Source: Hymenopus coronatus (Eukaryota > Arthropoda > Insecta > Mantodea > Hymenopodidae). Taken from it: a DNA stretch of 64,000 bases. Shown in pieces: positions 34,145 through 44,452 of the stretch. Under the pieces are notes generated by a model. It was not told where the DNA came from. It ran no database searches and saw only the letters and a program-made list of their open reading frames with translations. The stretch is from the NCBI GenBank assembly GCA_030762935.1, contig CM060883.1, positions 29,692,501-29,756,500 on the forward strand. The letters run 5' to 3'. Made by a program: the position numbers and the translations under genes. Numbering within the stretch: the first letter of the stretch is position 1; every line of letters starts with the position of its first letter.

Positions 34145-34273
34145 CTGGCGGAACAATGATAGTTAGAAGGCAGGCAATGCCGCTTCCAACCAATGTCAGA
34201 CACAATGGCCAGCGACGGCCCATCTTCAGCAATATAAGTATACTGATTGCAATTGCTGGAATTTCCACCACTC
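34145..34273 (-). CDS. transporter exon d (helices 8-9 region)
   Basis: The 129-nt exon starts two bases into a glycine codon after acceptor TTATGTTTACAG and ends one base into the next after CCGCCAG, donor GTAAGA. It reads VVEIPAIAISILILLKMGRR, then WPLCLTLVGSGIACLLTIIV. The VEIPA start and the GRRWPL motif between helices 8 and 9 are SLC22 signatures. Confidence 0.95.
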
Positions 34274-34365
34274 CTGTAAACATAACAAATCATTCAATAA
34301 AACAAAGACTATAGTTGTACATGGAAAAAGTTGCATAGGCATAGATAAATATGCAACAACAGATG

Positions 34366-34624
34366 AACCTTATTATCTAAGTTTGCCAGGCTTGTTGGCC
34401 GTGGTCCAGTTGTTGGCATAACTGACGTTTCGCCAAAAGCTGCTTTTGGCATTATCAGGGTGAGAATCTAACTCCGGAGTCCACGCAACACTAAACTCTG
34501 CAAGTCTTGCCGTCTGGAGCTAGATTCTCACACTGATGATGCTGAACACAACTTTCGACGAAATGTCGGTTATGCCAACAACTGGACCATGGCCAACAAG
34601 CCTGGCAACGTAGATAATAAGGTT
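34366..34624. mobile_element. fold-back element with two hammerhead-like cores
   Basis: The arms (about 34366-34480 and 34510-34624) are inverted copies with outer words AACCTTATTATCTA and its inverse. Each arm carries one hammerhead-like core reading toward the outside. On the minus strand, 34460-34415 reads CTGATAA, a perfect stem GCCAAAAGCAGCTTTTGGC, GAAA and CGTC. On the plus strand, 34532-34577 reads CTGATGA, a decayed stem, CGAAA and TGTC. It is related in design to 23977-24171. Confidence 0.8.
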
Positions 34625-35403
34625 GATAACACTAGCCGTGAAAGCTAAGCCTCTAAATAACACCTAGATGGCTTAAAGTATGCCTTCTAGACAGCAGAGG
34701 TTTAATTCCAGTGGCTTTGAGTAAAATTTAAGGAATTGCTTGAAGAAAATTTGTATCCTCTTTTATTGATTCTGTCAATCATGAAACTATCACTTCCATG
34801 TTTATTTTGTGGCTATGTTATCATTCAGTAAAGCAATGTTTGCAAGCAATTTTAATCAAAGGGTGTTTGGAATAGTGATCTGTATGAATAGAATATTTCT
34901 AAGTTGGGTTTGTAACACTAAAGTATCACTTACATAAAGTTTTTCCAGACCGATTTTGAAGCCACCTATGATATTTCTGATTTGAAAAATTTTATTGTCT
35001 GTAACAAAATTTATACCTAAATTTTTGAGGCAATATCCTTAATTTTTAAAAAAAATGTATTGAACTTAAAAATATAACTCTAGTTCAGTGTAAGCGATAG
35101 ATTATCTCACACAAGTGCACAAAATTTGAGCCCTGTAGCTTTTATAGTTTTTAAGAAAAAGGAACATATGTTTAAAAAAAAAGTATTTTAGAGATAATCT
35201 CAGTAACTCGACTGGAGATATGAGCGATTGTAGAATTTCATATTCTCCTGCAAAAATGTTTAAATAGTTATATGTGTCACACAGCTGGAGAAAAGCTATT
35301 TCAAGCCCATATATAAAGGTAAAGGGTATATGGACAAACCAAATAATTATCAGGGCATAGCGCTACTATCAAATGTGACATGTCATATCTCTGAACTACT
35401 TAC
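34625..35403. other. transporter intron, nothing recognised
   Basis: AT-rich intron sequence with no supported feature. Confidence 0.45.
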
Positions 35404-35593
35404 CAGAGAGGACAGTGTTGATGTAAATATCACCACCTATGTTCGCCAGGTTGAGCACAAGACCATAATATACTAAATAAACACTGAACCAGATGATATA
35501 CAGCACAAGAGAGTTTCTTCTTAGATTGGGAGTGCGGAAAAGGTCTAAGAAGCCTGCCTTTGGCGCCTCAGCAGCTTCCTTTTCCATAGCATC
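35404..35593 (-). CDS. transporter exon c (central loop, helix 7)
   Basis: The 190-nt exon starts in phase 0 after acceptor AATTTCAG and ends one base into a codon before GTAAGT. It reads DAMEKEAAEAPKAGFLDLFR, then TPNLRRNSLVLYIIWFSVYL, then a YYGLVLNLANIGGDIYINT segment. The charged stretch is the large cytoplasmic loop between helices 6 and 7. TPNLRR..L and YYGL.LN......IY.N are typical of SLC22. Confidence 0.95.
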
Positions 35594-36184
35594 CTGAAAT
35601 TATCAATCACCAATAAATAATTTATATACCTATAATAATAACGGTAATATCACCTCATATTACAGTTACATTATTTTATAAGTTTTCTGTTTTAAAGTTT
35701 TAAATTGAATAAAACATTCATTAATTAAACATTTTACTGTGACATACCTCACACATTCAGTAACTGAATGTAATTGATTCCATCTGTCGACATTGTTAAG
35801 TTATTTTTAAATTTTTCTCCACAATTTGAGGTTCATACTTATATTACTTGTCTTGATTACATTAGCTAACAGAACTTAGCCTCTACTGAATTATGATACG
35901 AGTCCTATTGTCATTCTGTGAATGCAGGGAAGAACAAGGCTATTGTGCTGTGCGCCATACAGTGCTACTCATTTGTTAAATTATTGAATTTCATTACAGG
36001 TTTTAATGTTCTTAACAAGTAAGTTAATGAATGAATTATCAAGAGGAAATCAATGAAAACCTCAATAAATTGAAGTTACTGATTATTCTCATTTATGTGT
36101 GGGTGTCCCACTAACCGGCCTCTACTTTAAAAAACACTTATTTGGTAATTTATGCTTTTTCCAGTTACTGAATTATTTTCATGT
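35594..36184. other. start of the 13.2 kb transporter intron
   Basis: AT-rich sequence with no supported feature before the R1 copies. Confidence 0.45.
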
Positions 36185-37945
36185 GTTTTTACTTTCTCTA
36201 CACATACTATGTACATAATGTATAAAGAAGGCATAGTAGGCTACCCAAAAATTCAATACTGAGATTCCACCGGAAATGCATGCTTTAAGGTTCCCTGAAT
36301 CCAAAAGAATCATTTTTTAATACAAAATGTGTGTGTGTTTGTGTGTGCGCGTGCATGTGTGTGAGGACAACATAGCTCAAAAACGAAAAGACTGTTAAAT
36401 ACTAAAATTGGTATTTAAGTTTAGTATGTTCTAAGAATGCAACAAGAAGATTTTAAAGAAAATCCCCTCACCCCAAACTACTCTTTACATGGAATATTTT
36501 GGGAAAATTTTGTTTTTCTCAAAAATGGTTCTAATGATTTTGATTAAAATACTGTATATAAAAGATGTAAAAGACAATTAAAATATATATCTTGAATTTT
36601 CTGGGGGTAGCCTCTAAAAACCTCTTCATTTTGGATGAATTTTGCATAACTGGTAAATCATAAGAGATGGACATAAGGTTGCTACACAAAAAATATAGGT
36701 CTTGTTAAAACAAAACTTATGATACACTTTTTTTCTTACTTTCTCTAGCCCTGTATGTACAATGTACATAGGGATAGAGAAGTATTATATTCCACCCAAA
36801 AATTCGATTTCACCGGAAATACATGTTTTAGGACCTCCTGTATCCAAAGGTCCGTGAGTCCATGTGTCTATGAACACAATAACTCAAAAACGAAAAGGAG
36901 CTAAAATACCAAACTTGGTATTTAAGTTTAGTATCTTTAGGGATGCGACATGAAGATTTTGAGAAAAATTCCCCCACCCCAAACTACCCTTTACATGAAA
37001 CTTTTTTCGAAAATTTTAATTTTCTTAAAAATGGCTCTAATGATTTTGATTAAAATGTCTTATGTTAAAGATATTTACCTGACAAATAAAATGTTTATCT
37101 TGAATTTTCTGGAAATAGCTTCTAAAGATCTGTTTATTCTGGATGAATTTTGCTTAATTTGGCATAACTAGTAAACCGTAAGAGATAGACAAAAACTTAC
37201 TGTACAAAAAATGTAGGTCTTGCTAAAATACACAAGTTATGTCATACATTTTTCTCGTGGAGCTTACCGTTTTCGAGCTATTCATTGTTATTAGTTTCAT
37301 TGTGAAGTATTATATTTTTCTCAGACAGGAGTGGCTTTCTTTTGTTCTAGTCCTGGCCAAGGAAAGAAGTGATTGGTAATGGCAAACGCATAACGACAGT
37401 TTTTAAAACATTTGACAATCGGTTTAGCCTAGTGTATTCCCTTATTTTCTTTCTACTTATAAGGAACTAAGTAATGAGAACATTGTGCTAATGAGTACCT
37501 CTATTAGCAAGGTGCAGAAAGAAGAATAATCTTATGTAAGAAGTTTGTAGAACAGCTAGAGAAAGTAATGTGAGTGTAACACATCAGGTTTTTCTCTGTA
37601 GAATTAACTGTTTTTGAGATATTCCTTGTTATTGGTTTCAAATTTAAGCTACATAAATTTTTCTCAAATGGGAGGTATTCTTTTCATCTCTCTTTTGTTT
37701 TTCTTTAGCTGTACAAACTGAAATATGAATTTCAATTGTTTCACATAGTGACCAAATTTTTAAAAGATTTGACTGTCACTTTAGCCTAGTGTATTACCTT
37801 ATTTCCTTTCTACTTAGAAGGAATTAAGGCAACCAATTCTGCAACTTTTTATCTTGATTAGCATAATGTAGATAAGGAATAATTTTTTGTAACAATAGTT
37901 TGTAGAGAAAAATTCATGTGAATGGAACATCAGATCTTTTTTGTG
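36185..37945 (+). repeat. R1 repeat split by a second R1
   Basis: An outer R1 runs from TTTTTACTTTCTCTACAC (36187) to about 36735 (GATACACTTTTTTT) and resumes at about 37600 (TGTAGAATTAACTGTTTTTG), ending near CATGTGAATGGAACATCA. The two parts are adjacent in R1 order, so the copy between them is a later insertion. Confidence 0.8.
36738..37599 (+). repeat. R1 repeat, full length, nested
   Basis: It begins TACTTTCTCTAGCCCTG with hairpin TGTACAATGTACATAGGG and ends AGAGAAAGTAATGTGAGTG with ACACATCAGG. It is the closest relative of the 25650 copy. Confidence 0.88.
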
Positions 37946-38072
37946 ATATTAATATAGAAATATGCATTTTCTTTAAAGTTTACAGACAGTTTTTTTTTCT
38001 AAATTGTGAAAACTTGAAAGTTTATCTGTTAATTACATAGGCACTCATTGAAGAAACGAGACGATGATGACG

Positions 38073-38123
<51 letters not shown>
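38073..38123 (+). repeat. (AAT)n microsatellite
   Basis: About 50 bases of uninterrupted TAA/AAT triplets. Confidence 0.95.
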
Positions 38124-38305
38124 TTCAGTATATCTTCTCAAATTGGGTTATTCCTGACTCAAAACACATCACTAGAGTAAACTCTAGGATAGGTACTGAT
38201 GTATTAATAGCATTTGACAACGTTGAACAACTAGTTTTGGATACCAATGATTACTAATTTAACAAACACTTAATTCCGTATTGAACAAGAACAGTGAATG
38301 CAAAG

Positions 38306-38482
38306 ATCTGTGTTTCTGATTTCAAGGTCGCGAGTTCAAATCCGGTTAATACCGATGGTTTTTAAGTGCAGTTACCTACTTAAACGCGATAGTTCCATGT
38401 CACTACATATGTAAAAGGTTTCCTGTGGGACAAAACTTTGGCATACGGCGTTGATTTGATCCTGGCAACTGACAGCGTCGTT

Positions 38483-38516
<34 letters not shown>
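38306..38516 (+). repeat. SINE-like element with poly(A) tail
   Basis: A B-box-like GGTCGCGAGTTCAAATCC is followed by a body (TAAACGCGATAGTTCC, GTGGGACAAAACTTTGGCA) and a poly(A) run of about 30 bases at 38485-38514. The head is partly decayed. Confidence 0.6.
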
Positions 38517-38519
<3 letters not shown>

Positions 38520-38852
38520 TATATAAAAAGAGCTAGGTCCTGTGTCTATAGAACTTTAAAAGTTTCAAAATAACGAGCCGTCACTGATTGTTACCATACA
38601 CGTTCAATGTTCTAGAACAAGATTAATCACCGAAGATAATTTTATAAACTAAACCATTAGGTTCGAACTGAGCACCGTTCTAAGTTCGAAGTAGATATGA
38701 CGAAAACGAATAGTCGATAAATAAAAACAAAAAAAAGTACTATGTTGCCCTGTTACACAACACAGGTTATCTCGACGAACCATCGCCATATGCTAGCCTT
38801 TTCATATCGTGGTGTTCGCTTGTACATTGTAATTATAAAACAAATAGTGTGT

Positions 38853-38924
38853 GGTCCCATGGTGTAATGGTTAGCACTCTGGACTTTGAATCCAGCGATC
38901 CGAGTTCAAATCTCGGTGGGACCT
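38853..38924 (+). tRNA. tRNA-Gln (TTG)
   Basis: The 72-nt sequence folds as a complete tRNA. The acceptor is GGTCCCA pairing with TGGGACC, with discriminator T. The A-box is TGGTGTAATGGTTAGCA. The anticodon stem CTGGA/TCCAG encloses loop CTTTGAA (anticodon TTG), and the T-loop GAGTTCAAATCTC is present. It lacks introns and an encoded CCA, as expected for a nuclear gene. It sits inside the transporter intron on the opposite strand. Confidence 0.93.
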
Positions 38925-39149
38925 TCTACAATTTTAATCATTGTAATATACCTAAGTATATTGCAGAGATATTCAATTCAGTATGTAAATGAATTTACAA
39001 GGCGCTTTGAAATAATAGTTGTATAAAAAGCCTCAGCGTCATTAATCGCGAGCGTATTATTCATTTTAGGCTATTTTAGATACCGGCTTTTCCAAAAAAA
39101 TTGAATGTATATTTGGAACCAAGAGAGGTAGTGCTAGGTAATTCACATT

Positions 39150-39560
39150 CGGGAACTACCGGGTTCGAACCTCGACGATCGCCCAATGCAACCATGGATT
39201 TATTCGTGATATATTCCTGGTCACCAAAGTGAATACTGGTCTGCTGTGTTCTATCGCAATTCTCCTTTCTCTAATTTCCTTTCATTTCAATTCCCTATCC
39301 TGTATCAGGTGTGCTTTCAGGTCCGGCAGTGTCGGTGGTGCCGGGCAAATGGTGCAGATGCTTGCTATATGGAACGACTTCTCTCCGTGGCCGCCAGAGT
39401 GAGTTGTGTCGCCCTCTAGCTCTCTAAAGACGTGCTGGGGTTCCAACTGGAAATTAGTTCTAAGCGTCTCTTTTGGTTCGTTAGCCTGCGGCTTGTGGTC
39501 TCCTATATTTCCTTCGCCTCATTCTGGGTGTTAGCCACTGCATAAGTCCAGTAAGCGAGG
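39150..39560 (+). repeat. GC-rich SINE-D-like element, 5' part lost
   Basis: A B-box-like CGGGTTCGAACCTCG near 39159 is followed by a body with AGGTCCGGCAGTGTCGG and TGGAACGACTTCTCTCC that resembles the body of the 41398 element. The A-box side is unclear. Confidence 0.5.
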
Positions 39561-39661
39561 TGTCCCCCTCCCTTGTTTGCCCCCTTTACCCTTTAAATAC
39601 ACTCCCTTAAGAACCCAAGCGATCACCACAAATAGCAATTTTAGTTATTTCCAGTTAATCC

Positions 39662-40085
39662 GAGTTAAGTGGCACTGGGTAACGTGTATGACTCACATTT
39701 GGAGGTCGTGGGTTCGATTCCCGCGGGGAGGATTTTTTTCGGAGGTTTCCGCGAGTTACCAGACAAATGCAAGGACGATTTATTACTTCCCCCCAATTTC
39801 CTGTTCATCATCTCTACCCATCACTTCGTTGATATCTTTTTCAGAGTAGAAGGACCAGGCGACGGTGTTCGGCGCGTTGCAGCTGGGCAGTGGTTTGAGC
39901 ACTGTAGAAGTTTCTTCCTGGCTTCGCTGTGGATCCTCTTCTGGTGCTAGGACCCTTTCGGGAGACCCCCCAAGGCTCGGGTTCATGAGTTGGGTCTCTT
40001 TTGCGGATGTACTCTTCTCCCAAAGTTCCTGCAATTTTACCTCCTCCCCTCCAGTAGGAATAGTCAAGCTCTGCGAAATACACTC
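39662..40085 (+). repeat. SINE-D-like element
   Basis: The head has AAGTGGCACTGGGTAACGTG and B-box GGTCGTGGGTTCGATTCC. The body reads GTTTCCGCGAGTTACCAG, GGACCAGGCGACGGTGTTCG and GGGTTCATGAGTTGGGTCTC. The body order matches the element at 43912. Confidence 0.65.
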
Positions 40086-40099
40086 GCTTGTCTAGACGG

Positions 40100-41330
40100 C
40101 TTCATTTGATTCTAAATTTTGTTTCTGCGAGCTTTTCTTCATGTTTGCGAATAAGAAGAAATCAGAGAGAGCCAGGTCGAGTGAATATGGGAGCTGCGGC
40201 AAAAATCATTTATGTAGTTTAGCGTCGAAAATTCCAGATGAATGTGCTGGTGTATTGTCGTGGTGATACAGCACTTTTCTTCTTGGCCGAATGGGAGCAT
40301 ATCTGCTGCAACCACAAAGAGCGACTTAACATTAGAAGATTAGGTGTTACTGTCGATTGGTACATAATTGTCTGTTTACCGCAAAAAGTTAATGAAAAAC
40401 GTCTGAAAGGAAAAATATCTTGACAACGCTTTGCCGCATACAGCAAAACCATGGATATCATAAAGATTAGCAACATGGGTCTATCGCCATACCTAGCACA
40501 CCTAGAAGTTTGTGATTTCTTTTTGTTTCAAAAAAATTGAAGATAAAATGCGTGGAATCATTTTATCGTCATCAGAGAAGCAGTGGAACATCATAAAGCA
40601 TTCGGAAGGGAAGTAAAGTCTATGTTCCCATGAAGTAGATTTAAGGCACGCTAAAAATCCTCAAGCCTGAAAAAGAAGCCTCTGAGCAAAATTAAGCGGT
40701 CTTTCACGGCCATATAAGATGGGACGCTGAGAAGCACAGAAGTATATATAGCAGCCATCTTCTTACCAGATCTACGAACCCGTAGGACTTCTGCAGGTTT
40801 ACGTTTAGTTGAAAGCCCATTGAGTTTTCTTTCAAGACCATAACCACAAATCCAAAATTCATCACAGTAATGACTTTTCAAACCAAATTTAAAGTTCTGC
40901 CTTAGAGCTTTTCTCGAGTTTTCTGCACTAATCAATGCGTTTTTGTTTGTGATCGAGAGTCCGTTTATGTGGAGAATATCAACAACAAAGTTTCCTCACC
41001 TCTAACTATTGATGTAAAATATTTTGGATTGGACTCATACCAATGGCCAATAATGCCCGAATAATTTCATAAGATATCCTTCAATCTTCTTCAAGCATTG
41101 CAGGAACAACGGCAATATTTTCATCAGTAACAGCAGTCTTGGGCGTTCTTTACGACATTCATCACTAAGAAAAATTAAAGTCTTTTGAATTCGCTGGGCC
41201 AATTATAATTATTGCTTCTTTTTAAGATGTATTTTAAGCCAATCTTCACACGGATTTTGCGTTAATGGCGAATTAAAATCGTAAAAACATCATAGCTCGC
41301 AAAAGTTCTCTAGTCAAATCCATTATTGGG
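40100..41330 (-). pseudogene. rearranged mariner transposase remnants
   Basis: The minus strand at 40100-40325 reads a DNTPAHSSGIF segment (second aspartate) then LDLALSDFFLFANMKK (third aspartate). The minus strand at 40745-40940 reads SHYCDEFWICGYGLERKLNG, the first-aspartate region. Between them, the plus strand at 40325-40600 reads DWYIIVCLPQKVNE and LAHLEVCDFFLFQKIEDKMR, a different mariner piece in opposite orientation. A SINE-A fragment (40600-40744) lies beside it. No frame is intact. Confidence 0.7.
40600..40744 (+). repeat. SINE-A body fragment
   Basis: It reads TTCGGAAGGGAAGTAAAGTC, AAGCCTCTGAGCAAAATTAA and GATGGGACGCTGAGAAGCAC, matching the body of the 8862 copy. The head is absent. 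It is embedded in the mariner remnants. Confidence 0.85.
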
Positions 41331-41397
41331 TGAACACAAAATCTTTAAATGATGACAATAAACTATTAGAACAAATCGAACAAACTACACTGCAATA

Positions 41398-41904
41398 TAA
41401 CTGAGCCAGGTGGCTTAGGCGCTTCGTCTGAGACTGGCATTTGATGGAATCGGTTCCGACGGTCGACCTCTCTGACCAATGGGTTTTCTCGTGGTTTTCC
41501 GTGGTCACTAGACAAATGCTGGGGAGGTGTCTCCATTCCCCCGAACCTCCTGTCACTTCATTTCATCTCCATTTTATCCAACCGGTCTCTTTTAGGGTTG
41601 GAAGTGTCGGCGAGAACAGCGGTGGGGGCGCCCTTCCATGGTGGAGCTGGAAATACAGCTCTCGGCGACGGGATGACGTTGGAAGTCGTCTGTAGACTCA
41701 GGGAGTTTGGTCAGACCTGGGGCGCGGGCTCCTAGCGGTCCCCAAAATTGGGATGAACAACTACTTGGAATATGCTAGGGACCCTAAGCGGCAGCTCTTC
41801 CTGCGCCATCCGGTTTAGACCACCTTTTGAAAATACTCATCTCATACTATTCTGCTGGGGTCTGACGTCAATAAGCCAATGACTGCAGTGCGGAATCCTA
41901 TTCA

Positions 41905-41953
<49 letters not shown>
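41398..41953 (+). repeat. SINE-D, long copy ending in (CA)n
   Basis: It begins CTGAGCCAGGTGGCTTAGGC (tRNA-like), continues with TGGTTTTCCGTGGTCACTAG, TTTTAGGGTTGGAAGTGTCGG, TGGAAATACAGCTCTCGG and ATGCTAGGGACCCTAAG, and ends in a CA run (about 41904-41953). It matches 43396-43888 along its whole length, including the terminal CA run. At about 550 bp it is long for a SINE. Confidence 0.8.
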
Positions 41954-41955
<2 letters not shown>

Positions 41956-42210
41956 TGGCAATATACTCGCAAAACATTTTAAACTAGCCATCAGATAAAC
42001 ACATTTATTTCCGTTTAGAACATGGCATTCTAAAAAAATTCAGTGTCGCGCTCGATATTAAGTTCTTATTATTTTGGAGCATGATTCATTATGAGTTCAG
42101 AACACATAATGACATTCCCTGTATAAATTTCATTTTAAAATGCTAATTGAAATACTAATTTAGTTTAATAATCAGCGTAAACAACTTTTTGTGTTACCTA
42201 TAACAGTGCT

Positions 42211-42230
42211 TAAAAAAAAAAAAAAAAAAA
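42211..42230 (+). repeat. poly(A) run
   Basis: About 18 consecutive A residues. No SINE body was recognised directly before it. Confidence 0.8.
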
Positions 42231-42393
42231 CCTAATGGTGTTTGTTACAGATGTTTATTACCTCTCCTTAAAAGAAAATAAAGGTTTATGGTACCTTGTA
42301 ATCTTAACATTTTTCTCTACATACGCCTTTGAGACTTGTAAATAACATTTACTCTCTATGGCGTTTTACCGTATCACAGAATTAAAATTTGAT

Positions 42394-42465
42394 AGGTCTC
42401 ACCGAGATTTGAACTCGGATCGCTGGATTCAAGGTCCAGAGTGCTAACCATTACACCATGGGTCC
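42394..42465 (-). tRNA. tRNA-Gln (TTG), probably pseudogene
   Basis: It is nearly identical to the tRNA at 38853 but carries changes at three structural points. The acceptor has two mismatches (A3-A70 and C5-A68), and the anticodon loop reads CCTTGAA, so the universally conserved U33 is C. The A-box and T-loop remain intact, so it could still be transcribed, but it is unlikely to be a working tRNA. Confidence 0.85.
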
Positions 42466-42529
42466 GCATATATTCATACGGTTTGTTTTATGTACAACTA
42501 AGGAATTTTAAAGTAAAGTAAAATTGTCA

Positions 42530-42601
42530 AGGTCCCACCGAGATTTGAACTCAGATCGCTGGATTCAGAGTCCAGAGCGCTAACCATTACACCATAGGAC
42601 C
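42530..42601 (-). tRNA. tRNA-Gln (CTG)
   Basis: The 72-nt sequence has acceptor GGTCCTA pairing with TGGGACC (one T-G wobble), A-box TGGTGTAATGGTTAGCG, anticodon loop CTCTGAA (anticodon CTG), T-arm CTGAG/CTCGG with loop TTCAAAT, and discriminator T. It lies 64 bases from the decayed copy on the same strand, probably as a local duplicate of a TTG gene with a changed anticodon. Confidence 0.92.
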
Positions 42602-42904
42602 GAACGATACCCTTTGCTCCTCCTCACTGTTGTTATTGAAGTGGCCATCAAATAGAAGTCAATAAAAAAAATCATTTGACGATTATTGAATTTAAATAGA
42701 TAATGACTTACTTTAACTTAAATTTAACTGATTTATAGATTTTCCAAGGTTAGAATATACACCGTTTAATTTTGGTCATGTTACTTTGTAAAATATGTTT
42801 CGGAAGTGATGGTTTACGAGAAATAATTCATGTTTACGATTTTTATCAATTTCTCGGAAATAGAAAGCTTCCCTGTCTGAAAGAGCAACCATACGACTTC
42901 AGAT

Positions 42905-43075
42905 GTTCCAGCATGGCCTAGACGGCCCGGGTTCGATCCCAAGCGACCGCATGTAAGATTTGTGGTGGACAAAGCGGCGCAGAGGCAGGTTTTCTCTGGG
43001 TTCTCAGATTTTCCTCGCCATCGCATTCCACCAGTGCTACAAGGAGTAAAAGCGGGCGTTAAACACTACAAAAAT
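42905..43075 (+). repeat. SINE-B, 5'-truncated
   Basis: It starts in GGCCTAGACGGCCCGGGTTC (B-box), then GCGACCGCATGTAAGATTTG, TCGCATTCCACCAGTGCT and GCGGGCGTTAAACACTAC. About 50 bases between the body and tail are missing compared with the 33313 copy. Confidence 0.87.
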
Positions 43076-43089
43076 GCTCTACTATGATA

Positions 43090-43330
43090 TGATCTCATTG
43101 GTTAGTTGATCTGCCCATTGGTATGAGACGATGTAATATTCAAGGAGTTGATTATGTGATATGCTCATATATTGGTATGCTATTTTGAGTTGGTTTCTAT
43201 GGCCACTTTTGTCTTTTCCTGGTTTCTCAAAGAGCGAGATGTGGGCATGTTTCCAAGATGAGGGATGGTAGCCATGTTTCAATATTTGATTGTAGAGATC
43301 TGAAATAAAGGAACCAGAAGTGTGATATTA
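43090..43330 (-). pseudogene. LINE reverse transcriptase fragment
   Basis: It reads KHGYHPSSWKHAHISLFEKP then GKDKSGHRNQ. This is the conserved G..P..WK.A.I.....K.GK......N. block at the start of the RT domain in Jockey/CR1-like LINEs. Only this block survives. Confidence 0.75.
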
Positions 43331-43395
43331 TGGCGTTAGTCAAATTATTTTGGTTGTGTTAAGTTTTCGGGTACTTGGCAGAGTATAAATTCAAG

Positions 43396-43857
43396 TGTAC
43401 CGAGCCAGGTGGATCAGGCGTTTCGTCTAGGTCGTGGGAATGGTTAACCGCGGCCGACCTCTTTAACCCTTGGGTTTTTACGGGGGTTTTCCGGGTTACT
43501 AGGCGAGTGCTGGAGAGGATTCTTTGTCCTTTTTTTCATCCTTCATTTCATCCCAACCAGTATCTTTAAAAGTTGCAAGTATTGACGAGGATTGCGGCAG
43601 AGGCGCCATTTCGCGGTAGTGATTGCGCATTGGAAATACAGTTCTCAGCGACAGAATGGCGTTAGTGGTTGTCTGAAAACTCAGGTGGTCTATACAGACG
43701 GAGCTCCTGGCGCTCCCCGCGTTGAGTTTAACTGTTAGGGACCCTCCACGACGGGTCTCTCCCTGTTCGGATGTTGGCCGCCCTCTGAAATTACACTCAT
43801 CTCATTCTTCCTCCGGGGGTCTGACGGCTGTAGTGTGGAATATCCCTCTGTAACGTA

Positions 43858-43888
<31 letters not shown>
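43396..43888 (+). repeat. SINE-D copy ending in (CA)n
   Basis: It matches the 41398 copy: CCGAGCCAGGTGGATCAGGC at the start, GGTTTTCCGGGTTACTAGGC, TGGAAATACAGTTCTCAG, TGTTAGGGACCCTCC, and a (AC)n run at 43859-43888 at the same end position. Confidence 0.8.
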
Positions 43889-43892
<4 letters not shown>

Positions 43893-43911
43893 TCAAGTGT
43901 AAACACGCGCC

Positions 43912-44452
43912 ATACCGAGCGAGGTGGCACCACAGTACTGTGTGGGACTTGCATTCCGGAGGTCCTGGGTAAGATCCCTGGCAGTCGTGCACTCTGACCC
44001 ATGGTTTTCCGTGGTTTCCCCGTATCGGTAGACGAACGTGTTTCGATTTCCACCATCCCTTTACTGCCTATAATTTCCTCATCTGTTTCAGGGTTGAAGG
44101 GTCAGACGACGCCGTTCTGCGGTTAAAACTGGGCGGTGGCATGCGTTTTGTAAAGGTTTCTTCCTGGCGTCATTATGGGACCACTCTCTCATGACCCGCT
44201 TTCATATTATGGCCTTTACGGGGGACTCCCGGAGACTTCGGGCTTATGGGTTGGTTTCGGTGGGAATCGGATGGGTTCGATCTGAGAACGTTAGGGACTC
44301 CGTCATTGCTTGTGTCCATCGTTATCCAGAACTCGTTGTCCTTGGGATCTCCCCCGTATCCCTCCCTGGGGTCATGTATGTCACAAAGGACCCCAGGAAC
44401 CTAGTGCGATGATCTGTCCCAGTGATTGGGGACCCCACCCGAGATGATGATG
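43912..44452 (+). repeat. SINE-D-like element ending in (GAT)n
   Basis: The head is ATACCGAGCGAGGTGGC with B-box-like GGTCCTGGGTAAGATCCC. The body is GGTTTTCCGTGGTTTCCCCG, AGGGTTGAAGGGTCAGACG and GGCTTATGGGTTGGTTTCG. The end is a short GATGATGATGAT run at 44440-44452. The GGTTTTCCGTGGTTTCCC block is a widespread insect SINE central motif. Confidence 0.75.

Noticed and set aside
41904..41953. CRISPR-like regular repeats
   Set aside because: All regular short repeats in the window are microsatellites or TE copies. There are no spacers of constant length and no cas genes, and the DNA is eukaryotic.
43735..44056. Minus-strand frames with CVCVCV runs
   Set aside because: They are translations of the CA microsatellite and SINE-D bodies.
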